The translations under genes were made by a program, and so were the position numbers. Below are positions 1 to 11,329 of a DNA stretch of 64,000 nt, one piece after another. Numbering within the stretch: position 1 is the first letter of the stretch; every line of letters begins with the position of its first letter. Origin of the DNA: Voacanga thouarsii (taxonomy: Eukaryota > Streptophyta > Magnoliopsida > Gentianales > Apocynaceae). The DNA is taken from NCBI GenBank assembly GCA_026120185.1, contig JANUWF010003369.1, positions 1,983,981 to 2,047,980 on the forward strand, read 5' to 3'. Under the pieces are notes generated by a model, which made no database searches, had not been told where the DNA came from, and saw only the letters and a list, made by a program, of their open reading frames with translations.

Positions 1-655
1 CACAGAGACGCAAAAAACAGAGAGGACTCACAACATATTGGCATGATGAATATCTGATTCAAGGACCTTAATTGAATCTTGCAAAGAAATGGTAATTGGA
101 AGCTGATGATAATCCATGCCTTCTCTTAGTAGGTTATGAGAGCAATCAACAAATGATCAAAAACACAAAATTTAACCGTTTCAGAAAAATGATTCTGTGG
201 ATGAGTATATATTCACATAATCACTCGGCAATTTATAGACCAAATCATTTTTTAACCAATATAAACGACAGAAAAATCTCCCTTTTTCCATCCATTCCCA
301 TTCACTCTTCCACCTTCAATGGACTTGGTAGAGGTTTAGGAAGTGGGGGAGGGGTTAAGGAGCGAGTACGTTGGACTTGGTCTTTGTGTTTTTGCTGGGC
401 AGCTTAGAGCGAGTTTGATATTAGTTGAGTGATTGTAATATCCTTTGGACTTGTCCTGTTACAGGTGAGGGGGCTGATCATTAATTACAAATTTGGAAAG
501 AGGGTGGTATAATAGGAAAGAATCAAGATTTTCTAATCAATGTTCAATGGATTTATAGAGCAAATTTCATTTATATTTTAAACCCAAAAGTAGGTAGATT
601 TTATGTTCTTTGGCATTATTAACAATTCCTTTGTTTTTAACCCCTAAATTTATTA
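1..655. other. Spacer without a recognisable gene
   Basis: AT-rich sequence. A 103-codon open frame (96-407, plus) has no domain I recognise, mixed low-complexity composition and no supporting gene structure, so I do not call it as a gene. I see no RNA gene or transposon end here. Confidence 0.5.
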
Positions 656-656
656 C

Positions 657-764
<108 letters not shown>

Positions 765-1823
765 GTTTCTTCTAAGCATTTTTTTTAAAAAAAATTATAA
801 ATATTCAACAACAAACCAACTTTTTTTTTTCGGTTCAACATGAGTTTTTATTTATTGTTAGCTTATTCTTTCATTTGTTAACAATATTTATCTAATTTTT
901 TTGTCACTATAGCCGCGCTTAGGTAAATTGAAACTTTGCTAAGAAAAAAAAATAATATTACAATTAGTGTAAATTTTACAAGAAAAAAAAATTATAACTA
1001 ACGAAACTCCTAAGAAAATGCCATAGGAAGCATAATAATGGGAAGTCAAAGGGACATCTAAAGAGCAAACTGAATTTGAACTTTTTAATAGGAAAAATTT
1101 TGGGTAGTAAATCTAGAGAATCTAATTTTAGGGGAAAATACCAAAAGTTTCTCAACCAGTTCTTATCAACCAAGACATTGTATCAGTGATCATCATGGGT
1201 AAAAAAAAAAACTAATATATATATTGTAAAATGCTATTTCAAAGATAACAATATTCATATTTAGAAGTTTATGAAGGTTTCAAAAGTGTTTCAATATTTT
1301 CCGTTGAAAAAAGTATTGCAAATCTTAATGATTCACTCTTTTTATCAGATAAAGCTTGTAATTTGCACTACTTTCAAAATAATGCAATTTGTTTTGAAAG
1401 AGTGGGGATAGATTTAGCACCTCAATTTGAATGATACTCATTTGACTTTCAAATTAGCTATTGTTTTAGCAGTATTAACTGTTTTGATTTTACTACTTTT
1501 TTTTTTTTTCCAGATTTTGGCACTCTACTCTTTTGAAAGTGGGACCCTCGATATCTTAATTTTCTCACAATTATTTTACCACATTTTTTTAAACAACTAC
1601 TCTTACGCACAAGAGTAGAAAATCAATTTTTTTTTTTTTTTGGTGTACCATGTAAAAAATATGCGATTGCGTCCTCAGTTATAAGTAAATATTTTTTCTT
1701 GATTTATTTGTCTAAAAGGAGCTAATAGACATTATGATTATTAGTAGTAAACAATAACTTTTAATCTCATTATTTTTTATTTTTATGTTTTCTTTGATAG
1801 ATGGAGGGAGATAGGTGCAAAGA

Positions 1824-1824
<1 letters not shown>
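765..1824. other. AT-rich spacer
   Basis: No coding region is supported. Around 1369-1545 short inverted segments (ACTACTTTCAAAA and TTTTGAAAGTGGG) could be relics of a foldback element, but they are too short to classify. Confidence 0.4.

Positions 1825-1900
<76 letters not shown>
1825..1900. repeat. (ATT)n microsatellite
   Basis: About 76 bp of ATT units, the same unit and phase type as the array at 657-764. Confidence 0.98.
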
Positions 1901-1902
<2 letters not shown>

Positions 1903-3499
1903 AACTAATAAATTTTATTTTTAAATTTATATGTCTTTTAGAGGTGGGAGACAAAATTTGAAATAAATTTAAAACCTATACTTGGCCAAATGCTTTTAAG
2001 TAATTCACTTGTCATAATATCATTGTTTCAATTTAATTATGTTTGAGAGAAGTCATTGTTTAAGGTTAAATTTCTCAACTTTCATCTTATGATCGTGTCA
2101 AATGAAAACTAATGATATTTCAAGTGGAGTAATGATTCAAAAAAAATGCAACACTAATAATTTTGATATGATAAAATGTTTTGGCTGTAATATTTTTTTA
2201 AAATTTATTAAAGAATACTTTAGTAATTGAGCATACATCTTTAAAAAGTTAAATTGAAAAAAAAAAGTTAATATATTACGGTGTTTATTAGAGGTGGATT
2301 TACAAATTGTTTTTAATTGGACAGATGTTTATGATAATAATATTTTTTTAAAATTTAGTGTTAAGGTATAACAAAATAATTTTTTGAAAAATGTATTACA
2401 AAGAAAAAAATATAATCATTCAAAAGAATAATTAAAATTATGCTATATAGTTAATAAAATTCAAACTTGATGTTTACAGTCCACTCGTTAAGGTGAAACT
2501 AACCAAATAACTAATTATTTCTCATATAACAAAACCATGTTAGCTAACTTAATAAATTATAATTGAACAAAATAGTTTAACTTTATCTGCCTATGTAACG
2601 CATGGTTTGAAATACTATAAGAACTATTTTACACTGTCTAATTAGGGTTGGATTTATAAAAAATTTTTGCAAAGTTTTACGTTATAAAAAAAATTAAAAT
2701 TTAGTGTAGAACCTAAATATAAATTTTATAATATAGAGATAAAAAAATATAAACATTTTAGAAAATAACATAACCTTTTCTTTTAATCCAACAAAGTTAA
2801 ACTTTAGTTAAAATATTAGACTTGTCAATAATAAATAAATTGAAAGAATATCGTGAAAAACATTATCAATACAAATGTGATAAAAAAAATTAGCCAAACT
2901 AATATGCATTGTAATTACAACTCTTTTTTTAAAAAAATTTAAAGCCAAACAAGAAATTACGTGTTGGATTTTTCAAACAAGAAATTACAAATCTTTTGAA
3001 GTTTTTATGGGGGGAAAAAGAAATCCTAAACTTTAACTATTTCAATTATGATTCTAAAAATATTTATATATATGGTTAAGGGGAGGGTTTACCAGAGTTT
3101 GCATGTTGGATGGTTGAACCGGTCAACTGAACTATTATTAGAGGTTAAGGAAACTGTTTCTCACAATTCATGAATGAAATTGTCAACCTGAACGGCCTAG
3201 TTAGTCGAACTCAGGTTGGAAATTTTTCTTGATCATTACCCGCTGATTGACCCTTTTTTTTAAAAAAATAAAAATAAATTTAAATATATATTTATTTCTA
3301 TATACAAATTTCTTTCTATTCTTTATTCTCTCGAGCCTCAATATTCTCACGTCTATCATGCAAAAAATCTCTTAGTTAGTAATAACTTAAGTTAATTTTC
3401 TCAAAAATTCTAACATGTTGAGCAAAACTTACACAATATAAGTCCTTCATGATTATTTTGCAAAATTGTTTTACACACTAAACTGAAAAATTTAAGCCT
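1901..3499. other. AT-rich spacer
   Basis: Very AT-rich sequence with many homopolymer A and T runs and no open frame of interest. The stretch 3100-3240 is less AT-rich and contains CCGGTCAACTGAAC-like words often seen in plant repeats, but I cannot assign it to a family. Confidence 0.5.
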
Positions 3500-3604
3500 A
3501 CTACAATTTCTCTCTCAATATTTTATTTTTTTTGTCAAAAAAATTAAGAAGTTGACCAATTTGTCAATCTTAATTGACATTTGCAATTAGTAATGACATG
3601 TGGG
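3500..3604 (+). repeat. Direct repeat, copy A (hAT 5' region)
   Basis: Shares with 5011-5124 the ordered words CTACAATTTCTCTCT, a T-rich run, AGAAGTTGAC, AATTTGTCAATCT and CATGT. The copies are about 1.5 kb apart in the same orientation. Copy A leads into the hAT promoter-like region. Confidence 0.8.
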
Positions 3605-3886
3605 CCGATCCGTGTCAATTTGGGACCAGCAACTAAATCGACTCCACTGGAGCAAGTTGGTCCATATCGAGTTAGGAATTAAAATCCCTGACCCATCACT
3701 GGTTGTCCTGCCTAGGACTACAAACTGCTTGCGAACCGACAGGCCAACTCGCGTAAAGAGCTATTGCAATACGACTCTCAAAGTTTTTCTTTTATTGGCC
3801 TCCCCATCAGCCAAATTATTATTATTTTTTATTTTTTTTTTGCTATTTGTCTCCCCAACAACTATTTTACCCCGCAACCCCCAACT

Positions 3887-3896
3887 CTATAAATAC
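3887..3896 (+). promoter_or_regulatory. Candidate TATA box of hAT element
   Basis: CTATAAATAC lies in a pyrimidine-rich, C-rich stretch about 570 bp upstream of the transposase remnant. This arrangement is common in plant hAT 5' regions. Function is inferred. Confidence 0.45.
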
Positions 3897-4440
3897 ATCC
3901 TAATTCACCACAAAACTTACCAAATACTCTCAAATTCTCTCCAAATCTCTATTTTCATTCTTCATGCTCTTATAATCCTCAATTCTCTCCATTTTTTCTA
4001 CAAAAAAGTGTTAGAACAGAATTTACTTTTTTATATATTTTTTGAATTCTTTAAGCAAAGTTTTCATATTTTTAAAAGATTATTAAGTGGTGGAATAGTG
4101 GATAATTCAAGTTTTGAAGAAGATATGAAGTAAAGCTCAACAAAGTGTTATTTTTTCTTGGCCATCAACTAATTAGTGTTTCTTAATCCAACATTCCTAT
4201 TTTTTTAGTTTTATTAACTACTTATTTATTTTAGTTATTTGTTTAATTTTAAATTAATTTACAAGTTATTTATATTTTTTAATTATCTTATTTTATTCTT
4301 TGTTAATATTTTATTTCTTTTTTTGTTCTATTATTTATTTATTTGAACCTTTATTTGAATTTGAATTTATTGTTTTTATTTAGTTTACATAATAAATATT
4401 TGAAAAAATTGATCCACATTAATATCATTATTTTTCTTCA

Positions 4441-5010
4441 CAATCACTTGCACATTGTGAGTTCAACATAGATCTAGTATTGAATTTAATAAATAATGAA
4501 ATATGTAATGAAAACGAAGGTCCTAGTGTTAGTGTACAATAATCAACTTCAAATATTAATCCTGATGAATTTAATATGGGTGTGCTTCAGGCTGATGGTG
4601 GATTTTCGGAAGTTATAACTAAAGCAAAAATATCTATGATTTAGAATCATTTTAAAAAGAATAATGATAATGATATGATAGTATGTAAAATTTGTAAGGC
4701 GGTATATATATATAAAAGGGGGGAGGGACATGAACATTAATTAGACACATAAAAAAAATGATACATAATGATTGGTTAGAAAATATATTTAAACAAAACA
4801 AATTCATATTACAGGAGATCAAATTATAGGTAATTTTCAATATGATCATAAAACAATTAGAATTGGACTTGCTAAAATGATTGTTAAAACTAAATTACTT
4901 TTAAATTTTTTGAAAAATCCACATTATGAATAATTCATGAGATACAATTTCCAACCTGTATTTAAAAAGATTTCTAGAACAACATTACAAAGAGAAATAA
5001 TAAAAATATT
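4441..5010 (+). pseudogene. hAT transposase, N-terminal remnant with BED zinc finger
   Basis: Read on the plus strand, the sequence gives NHFKK, then CKICK followed after one frameshift by TLIRHIKKMIH, which is the C-x2-C...H-x(n)-H pattern of a BED zinc finger. Next come a segment resembling the hAT 'F....R..LA.MIV...L....L.NP.Y..F' region and RTTLQREI. Such proteins bind transposon ends and catalyse cut-and-paste transposition. At least three in-frame stops (one replacing the expected Trp before NHFKK, one Gly/Ser in the finger, one Glu before FMRYN) and a frameshift disable it. The RNase H-like catalytic core and the C-terminal dimerisation domain are absent because the coding sequence ends at the direct repeat. 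Family assignment is firm. The start codon is not determined. Confidence 0.8.
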
Positions 5011-5124
5011 TCTACAATTTCTCTCTTAATATTTTAATTTTTTTGTAAAAAAATTAGAAAAAATTAGAAGTTGACAAATTTGTCAATCTCAACTGACACT
5101 AGCAACTAGCAATGGCATGTCGGT
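5011..5124 (+). repeat. Direct repeat, copy B (truncates hAT transposase)
   Basis: The partner of 3500-3604. It begins immediately after the last recognisable transposase codons and runs nearly to the CACTA terminus at 5151. It may be the 5' end of a second hAT copy inserted in the same orientation. Confidence 0.8.
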
Positions 5125-5150
5125 TAGTATGTGCCAGTCCAGGATAGGGA

Positions 5151-5540
5151 CACTATAAGAAAATGATAACTTGGCGACAAAACTTTAGTTAGAAAAAATT
5201 TTTTGTCGCTAAAAATACCCTTTAGTGAGGGAAATTTTTCTTTAGCGACAAAATATTTTGTCGCTACTGATTAAGACCTTTATCGATAAAATTTTATTTC
5301 CTAGCTAAAAGTGATGGCTTTAGCTATGAAATAAATATATTAACGAAGAAAATTTAAGTTTCGTTGCTAAAGATACATCATTAGCGATGAAAATTTATTT
5401 TTTAACTAAATTTTCCTCGCTCATGATGCATTATCAGCGATGAAAATGTATTTTCTAACTAAAAATATTAACATTTATCATTATTAATTATACTTTAGTG
5501 ACAAAATTTGCATTTTCTAACTAATACCTGTTCTTAAATT
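5151..5540 (+). mobile_element. CACTA-type terminus with subterminal repeats (first element)
   Basis: Starts CACTATAAGAAAAT, the canonical plant CACTA terminal word. It is followed by inverted and direct copies of GCGACAAAA / TTTTGTCGCTAAA up to about 5530, the usual transposase-binding subterminal array. The three bases before it are GGA. No matching ...TAGTG end with the same subterminal motif was found in the window, so this is either a truncated or non-autonomous element or one whose right end was lost. Confidence 0.7.
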
Positions 5541-5700
5541 TTTAAATATTTACAACATGACCCAAAAATTTTGTGAATTAGTCTTTAAATTTTCTATAAT
5601 TACAAATAACCTAAAAAATTAGTCCCTAAATTTTGAAATATTTATAACATGGCCTTAAAAAGTTTATAAAAATTTTTAAAAATATAAAATATGACACCAT
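5520..5700 (+). repeat. AT-rich block B, copy 1
   Basis: Contains a 50-60 bp sub-repeat built on TTAGTCCCTAAATTTT...ATATTTATAACATG. A second block with the same sub-repeat occurs at 8030-8225, in each case just upstream of units of the 151-bp array. Confidence 0.65.
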
Positions 5701-7828
5701 TCCGATTATCTTCGAATATTGTCATAATACTTGTTTAGCAATTATAACAAATCTAATTATTGGATAGTTAATTTGATACGCCTATTTTTATAAATATGTT
5801 AGGTTTTGCACATTTTTACAGAGATTATTCTACATTATATGCTAAAATATATTCCATTACCTTCAAATTTGGTTGTAACATTTTTCTAACAAGTTCAACA
5901 AATCTAATAGTTGGATTGTCAATTTGGCACCCATATCTTTGAAATGCATTAGGCTTTAGGCATTTTTATAGATATTATTCTAGATTATTTAGCAAAATAC
6001 ATTCGATTACTTTCCAATATTTTCATAATATTTTAAAAATAATTTTAACAAATCAAACAGCTAGATTGTTAATTTGAAATGTCTATCTTTATAAATGTGT
6101 TAGGTTTTAGACATTTTTATAGATATTCTGTTAGATTATGTTGCAAAATATATCCAATTACCTTCAAATTTAGTCATAACATTTTTTTCTAGCAATATCA
6201 ACAAATCTAATAGTTAGATCTTTAATTTGACATGTCTATCTTTGTAAATGTTTTAGGTTTTGGAAATTTTTATAGATATTATGCTAGATTGTTTAGAAAA
6301 AATATATCCAATTACCTTCAAAATTTTTCACAACATTTTTCTTAGCAATTTTAACAAATCTATCGGTTAGATTGTTAATTTGATACGCCTATCTTTATAA
6401 ATGCATTAGGTTTTGGGCATTTTTATATAGATTATATGAGATTATATGGAAAAATATCTCTGATTACCTTCAAATTTGGTTATAATATGTTTCTTAGCAA
6501 TTTCAATAAATCTAATGATTAGATTGTTTATTTGATTTGCCTATCCTTGTAAATGCGTTAAGTTTTTGACATTTTTATATATACTATACTAGATTACGTG
6601 TCAAAATTTATCTGATTACCTTCAAGCTTGATTATAATTTTTAGTAATTTTACAAATCTAACCGTTGGATCGTAAATTTGATACCTATATCTTTGTAAAT
6701 GCGTTAGGTTTTTGGTATTATAATAGATATTATGCTAGATTACATATCAAAATATATTCGATAACCTTCAAATTTGCTCATAATAAATTTCTTATCAACC
6801 TTAATAAATATAACGGTTGGATCATAAATTTGATACCCCTATCTTTGTAAATACGTTAGGTTTTTGACATTTTTATAGATATTATGCTAGATTAGGTGCC
6901 AAAATATATCTGATTATCTTCAAATTTGGTCATAACACTTTTATAAGAAATTTCAATAAATCTACCAATTGGATTATTAATTTGATGTGCCTTGTTTTGT
7001 AAATGCGTTAGGTTTTTGAAATTTTTATAGATATTATACTAGATAATGTGCCAAAATATATATGGATTACCTTCAAATTTGGTTATAACTCTTTTCTTAA
7101 CAATTTCAACAAATCTAACGGTTGGATCGTTAATTTGATGTGCCTATCATTATAAATACGTTAGGTTTTGGGCATTTTTATAGATATTATTCTAGATTAC
7201 GTGTCAAAATATATCCGATTATCATCAAATTTGGTCACAATAATTTTCTTAGAAACTTCAACAAATCTAATAGTTGAATAATAAATTTGATACACTTATC
7301 TTTATACATACGTTAGGTTTTTGGCATTTTTATAGATATTATACTAGATTACATTTCAAAATATATTCGATTACCTTCAAATTTGGTTATAATATTTTTC
7401 TTCGCAATTTCAACAAATCTAACGATTGGATCATTAATTTGATGTGCATATCTTTGTAAATGCATTAGGATTTTGATATTTTTATAGATATTATGCTAGA
7501 TTACATGTCAAAATATATCGGATTTCCTTCAAATTTGGTCATAACATTTTTCTTAGCAATTTCAACAAATCTAATGGTTGCTCGTTAATTTGATATGTCC
7601 ATCTTTATAAATGTGTTAGGTTTTAAACACTTTTATAGATATTATACTAGATTATATATCAAAATATATCCAATTTTATTCAAATTTGATCATAACACTT
7701 TTCTTAATAATTTTAAAAAACTGAACAGTTGGATCATTAATTTGATACACCTATCTTTGTAAATGTATTAGGTTTTGGGTATTTATATATATGTATATAT
7801 GTTTAAAAATATAGGTGTATATATGTCC

Positions 7829-8025
7829 ACATACATACATACATACATATACATACATACATACATACATACATACATACATACATACATACATACATAC
7901 ATACATACATACATACATACATACATACATACATACATACATACATACATACATACATACATACATACATACATACATACATACATACATACATACATAC
8001 ATACATACATACATACATACATACA
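7829..8025. repeat. (ACAT)n tetranucleotide microsatellite
   Basis: About 197 bp of ACAT units, with a single irregularity near its left end. The MYVC and IHTY open frames on both strands are repeat artefacts. It splits the 151-bp array. Confidence 0.98.
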
Positions 8026-8029
8026 TTAG

Positions 8030-8225
8030 TCTCCAAATTTTTTACCCTAAAATATTATAAATTGGTCCCTAAATTTTTGAATATTTATGATATGACTCTT
8101 AAAAATTTATAAATTGGTCTCTAAATTTTTTAATATTGACAATATAACACCAAAAACTTACAAAATTGATCCTTATATTTAAAAATATTTAAAGTATGCC
8201 CCCAAATTGATTATAATACATTTTT
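8030..8225 (+). repeat. AT-rich block B, copy 2
   Basis: Repeats of TTGGTCCCTAAATTTTT...ATATTTATGATATG matching 5520-5700. It is followed by two further 151-bp units, which suggests that block B plus the array was partly duplicated. Confidence 0.6.
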
Positions 8226-8473
8226 TTTAAAAATAGATTTAACAAATCTAACGGTTAGATCGTTAATTTGATATGCATATCTTTGCAAATGCGTAAGGTT
8301 TGTGTATTTTTATAGAGATTATACTAGATTATGTGGCAAAATAGATCTGATTACCTTCAAATTTTGTCATAATATATTTTTAGCAATTTCAATAGCTCGA
8401 ATAGTTGGATCATTAATTTAATGTGCTTATGTTTTTAATCCGTTTGGTTTTGGTCATTTATATAGAGATTATA

Positions 8474-9020
8474 CACTACTAAAATACTGGTTCGTTGTAT
8501 TTGGTGACGGTACAGTTGTATTAGCCTAAAACAACGGCTCAACAATAGTTACATGACCATCGTAAATACCTCCGTCGTTTTAGTTATAAGACGGCTAAAA
8601 AACCGTCGTATTAGCATAATACAAAAAATAAATACGACAGCTTTCAAAAGCGTCGATCTTAATCAGGCGGATTGTTTAATGTAATGGTTTTTTGAACCAT
8701 CGTATTAGAAACTAAACTGTCACATTTGTCAACTTAAAATGATGGTTGAAGCCATTGTATTGGGCAAAAAATATGACGATTTGGGCCATCGCATTAAGCT
8801 TACATTAATATGACGCTTTGAACCGTCGTATTTGTGATCCAATACGATGGTTCAAACCGTTGTATTTTATTACAAGTTCGATGATTTTGGCCATTGTATA
8901 TGTTTGAGTATGCTAACAAATACAATAGTCTATGTCTAAGTATGCTGACAAATACGACGGTTTAGGCCGTCATACATATCTGAGTATGCTGACAAATACG
9001 ACAGTTTAGGCCGTTGTATT
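8474..9020. repeat. CACTA left terminus and subterminal inverted repeats
   Basis: Starts with CACTACTAAAA. There are at least ten short palindromic modules of the type AATACGACGGTTT-AGGCCGTCGTATT in both orientations. Between them a longer unit around AGTATGCTGACAAATACGAC is repeated near 8930, 8980 and 9000. Such arrays are the binding sites of the CACTA TnpA-type protein. Confidence 0.8.
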
Positions 9021-9379
9021 TGATCTTTTTTTTATAAAAAAAAAAATCCTTTCTTTGTTTTACCCTATCTACCTGCAATTTCAAACTAATACAACATAAT
9101 AAACTTATTCAAGCCACAAACACAATCAACACCAATCATGTAATCTCCTCCACGCCAAACAAATCAAAACCAATCTCCTCAACCATCAAATCATAAATAA
9201 TCCATAATCTCTTTAAAAAGAAGTAATACTACATATAGGAAATAGGAAATAGAATATATCTTTCCTATAATAGGAAATAGGAATTAATACTACACATAGT
9301 AATACAACAAATAGCCATAAGTAGTAGTACATGTAAAACAAGTAAAAACTGAATATGTGTCAATCCTCACGGACAGGCT
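9021..9379 (-). other. CACTA noncoding 3' region
   Basis: AT-rich sequence between the subterminal array and the end of the tnp1-like gene. A 72-codon frame at 9290-9508 (minus) is the probable C-terminal tail of tnp1 rather than a separate gene. A short repeat of GGAAATAG words occurs at 9237-9280. Confidence 0.45.
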
Positions 9380-11240
9380 CGCCAGCATTGCATGATCTAA
9401 CGGGTTGAGAAGTGGATCCAACACAAGAGATGTCGTAGATGCACTAACTAGAGGTATAGACACTATTGCAAATGGATCTACATCAAATCTATGAGATAAT
9501 GCTTCCATGGTAGCCTAAAGCACTGCTATATATGACTCGTAAGCCTCTCGCTCACGCTGCATCTCAACTCATATCTCAACTTGCATACCTTGCATACGTG
9601 CCTCCACCTCAACTTTGATAATATCCTCAACATTTACTGCACAAGTGGATGATTGACTAAATGAAGTTGGTGTTGGTCTCTTCCATTTGCACCTAATTTG
9701 ACCCCTCGTATCAGGACTAACACAATCACTGGAAGATCTAATCCTTCGCTTCCTTAATGCGCTCAGACTCAGGCAGTGCCTGCCACTCTGTCTCTAATTG
9801 GTCCTATAGAATTAAGAAATAATATATCAAATTAATATTAGATTAATGTATTGTCTTTGTCGTAATTTAATAATTCAGAAAAATTATCCTTTAAAAAATC
9901 CTTACAATCATATCTGTAGTCAAACCATTAGCCTGCCGACCATGCCACCTTCTTGTTGCAAGAAACATATCATACCGCGATGTCGGTTGGTCTTGTGAGG
10001 TCCTCTGTAAAGATTTGTGTGAATTTTCAAGCAATTTAGATAAATTTCAAAGAACATTGGTGTATAAAACATAGTGAATACCTAGTCCTCTCTAACAGGA
10101 TATGGCATCCTTCTTGTGACCAATGGATATGTAATAAGTGATCGATTCTGTCTGTTTCATTCGGCCTCCATTTGTAAGTATCTAAAATCACTAATATATA
10201 AAAACATTTTATAAAAAATATCTTGTATATGTAAACAACTTTTGACCGAGAAAAATAGTCAACTTTTATACATATGACTTGCATATTCTCTAAGCGCTAG
10301 TAATCAACTAGCATCCTTCATTGATTTTTGTTAACCCGTCTATCTCCACAAACAATTGCCTCCACACAATGTTGGAAAGGAATGTAGTATCTCTACTTTA
10401 ACTTACACTTACAATCCTTCCAGGCTGTGCATAGCATCTTCATAGTGAGACTATGTCCTTCTGGTGGCATGGTTATGTTGTCCTTGTACATGTTCAACAA
10501 ATAAACAATTAAACAAAATTTAAACTTATGAAGAAAATAATTTTATATGTGTTAGAATAAAATTATTTACCTGTATTTCTTCCAAAACCTCATCTTTAAG
10601 TCTCTGAGATATGGAATGGCAATCCTTGTAATTCAAAGGAATCTTTCTGCACATGCATGCAAAACAGCCCACCATTGAACTATAACGAGACGCATCCACT
10701 CTTATAAGACCTCAATGTTGGTTCACACCAACCTCGTACTTTTAGAAACTCAGCTCACCCTATTCGAAGGGTAACCTTCCACCCCTTGAGAACACCTCGA
10801 CGTGGAACTTACAAAATATCAATTAAAAAATTAATACAAAACAGTTAAACAAGTAAGTATGATTTCATTAAGTAGAAAGCCAAAAAAGTAATATGATTTT
10901 CAATAGCCAAATAAATCAATTTCTCCTAAATTACTTCCTAACAACTTAGCAAATTTGAGGTGCCAGGGCCAAGGAAGAAGGTCCCGTGTAACTGGGACCT
11001 ACATCAGAAGTAGGTGCATCTATCTCTTGATTGGACCCCTGATTTCTAGTGCTCATCTAGATAGTTGGATCTGATCTCTGGACCCTTATGTCTGTCTCTA
11101 TACCATGTGAGGAACTAGCGCCCGATCTCGAAACAGTTATGGCGTCTTGCATTAATGCACATCGAGAACATTTGGTAACCATTTGCAAAATATAAAGAAC
11201 AAACATGGATTTAGTTAAAGAAATTTGTACAAAAATCACT
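9380..11240 (-). pseudogene. CACTA accessory transposase (tnp1 / transposase_24-like)
   Basis: On the minus strand, fragments in order resemble the plant En/Spm accessory transposase family: KIPLNYKDCHSISQRLKDEV near 10600-10680, MPPEGHSLTMKMLCTAWKDC near 10410-10490, and PTSRYDMFLATRRWHGRQ near 9910-10000 (the 'EPSR.EMF..TH' position). A Glu/Gln-rich helical tail follows near 9500-9700. These proteins bind subterminal repeats and assist transposition. The fragments lie in different frames with intervening AT-rich stretches that could be introns, and there are in-frame stops. The gene lies downstream of tnp2 on the same strand. The exon structure is my inference. Confidence 0.6.
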
Positions 11241-11329
11241 GAGTAAATATTTTAACATTTGTCGCGCATCCAGTACATCGGAAAGTGATTAATTACATTA
11301 GATTGTCGGGTGTATTCTTTTTCCAACTA

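Larger units (their letters stand above)
3500..5150 (+). mobile_element. Decayed hAT element fragment
   Basis: The fragment contains a 5' noncoding stretch with a TATA-like box, then the N-terminal part of a BED-finger hAT transposase that breaks off at about 5010. A direct repeat (3500-3604 and 5011-5124) brackets it, so the second copy directly truncates the transposase. The right side ends where a CACTA terminus begins at 5151. I did not find a complete pair of hAT terminal inverted repeats or an 8-bp target duplication, so the outer limits are approximate. Confidence 0.65.
5700..8470 (+). repeat. Tandem array of ~151-bp units
   Basis: About 16 degenerate head-to-tail units. A core word like AACAAATCTAACGGTTGGAT recurs near 5747, 5897, 6048, 6199, 6353, 6503, 6653, 6805, 6954, 7107, 7260, 7412, 7563, 7713, 8238 and 8390, a period of about 151 bp. 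Each unit continues with TTAATTTGAT, a TAAATGCGTTAGGTTTT word, TTTTTATAGATATTAT and CAAAATATAT. The array is interrupted by a microsatellite and by block B between 7780 and 8225. It carries no coding signal; two 61-codon frames inside it are chance. It sits between two CACTA termini, and inverted copies of the unit occur near 48950-49255. Confidence 0.85.

Noticed and set aside
96..407. 103-codon frame at the window start
   Set aside because: No homology pattern, no neighbouring exons, composition like surrounding noncoding sequence.
1369..1545. Possible foldback element or MITE
   Set aside because: Inverted segments are only about 13 bp and imperfect, and no target duplication is visible.
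3600..4133. 177-codon open frame, plus strand
   Set aside because: Lies in the hAT 5' noncoding region across the TATA box, is Phe/Leu-rich from pyrimidine tracts, and matches no domain.
7751..8060. Overlapping open frames encoding MYVC or IHTY repeats, and a CRISPR-like periodicity
   Set aside because: They are translations of an (ACAT)n microsatellite with a 4-bp period and no spacers.
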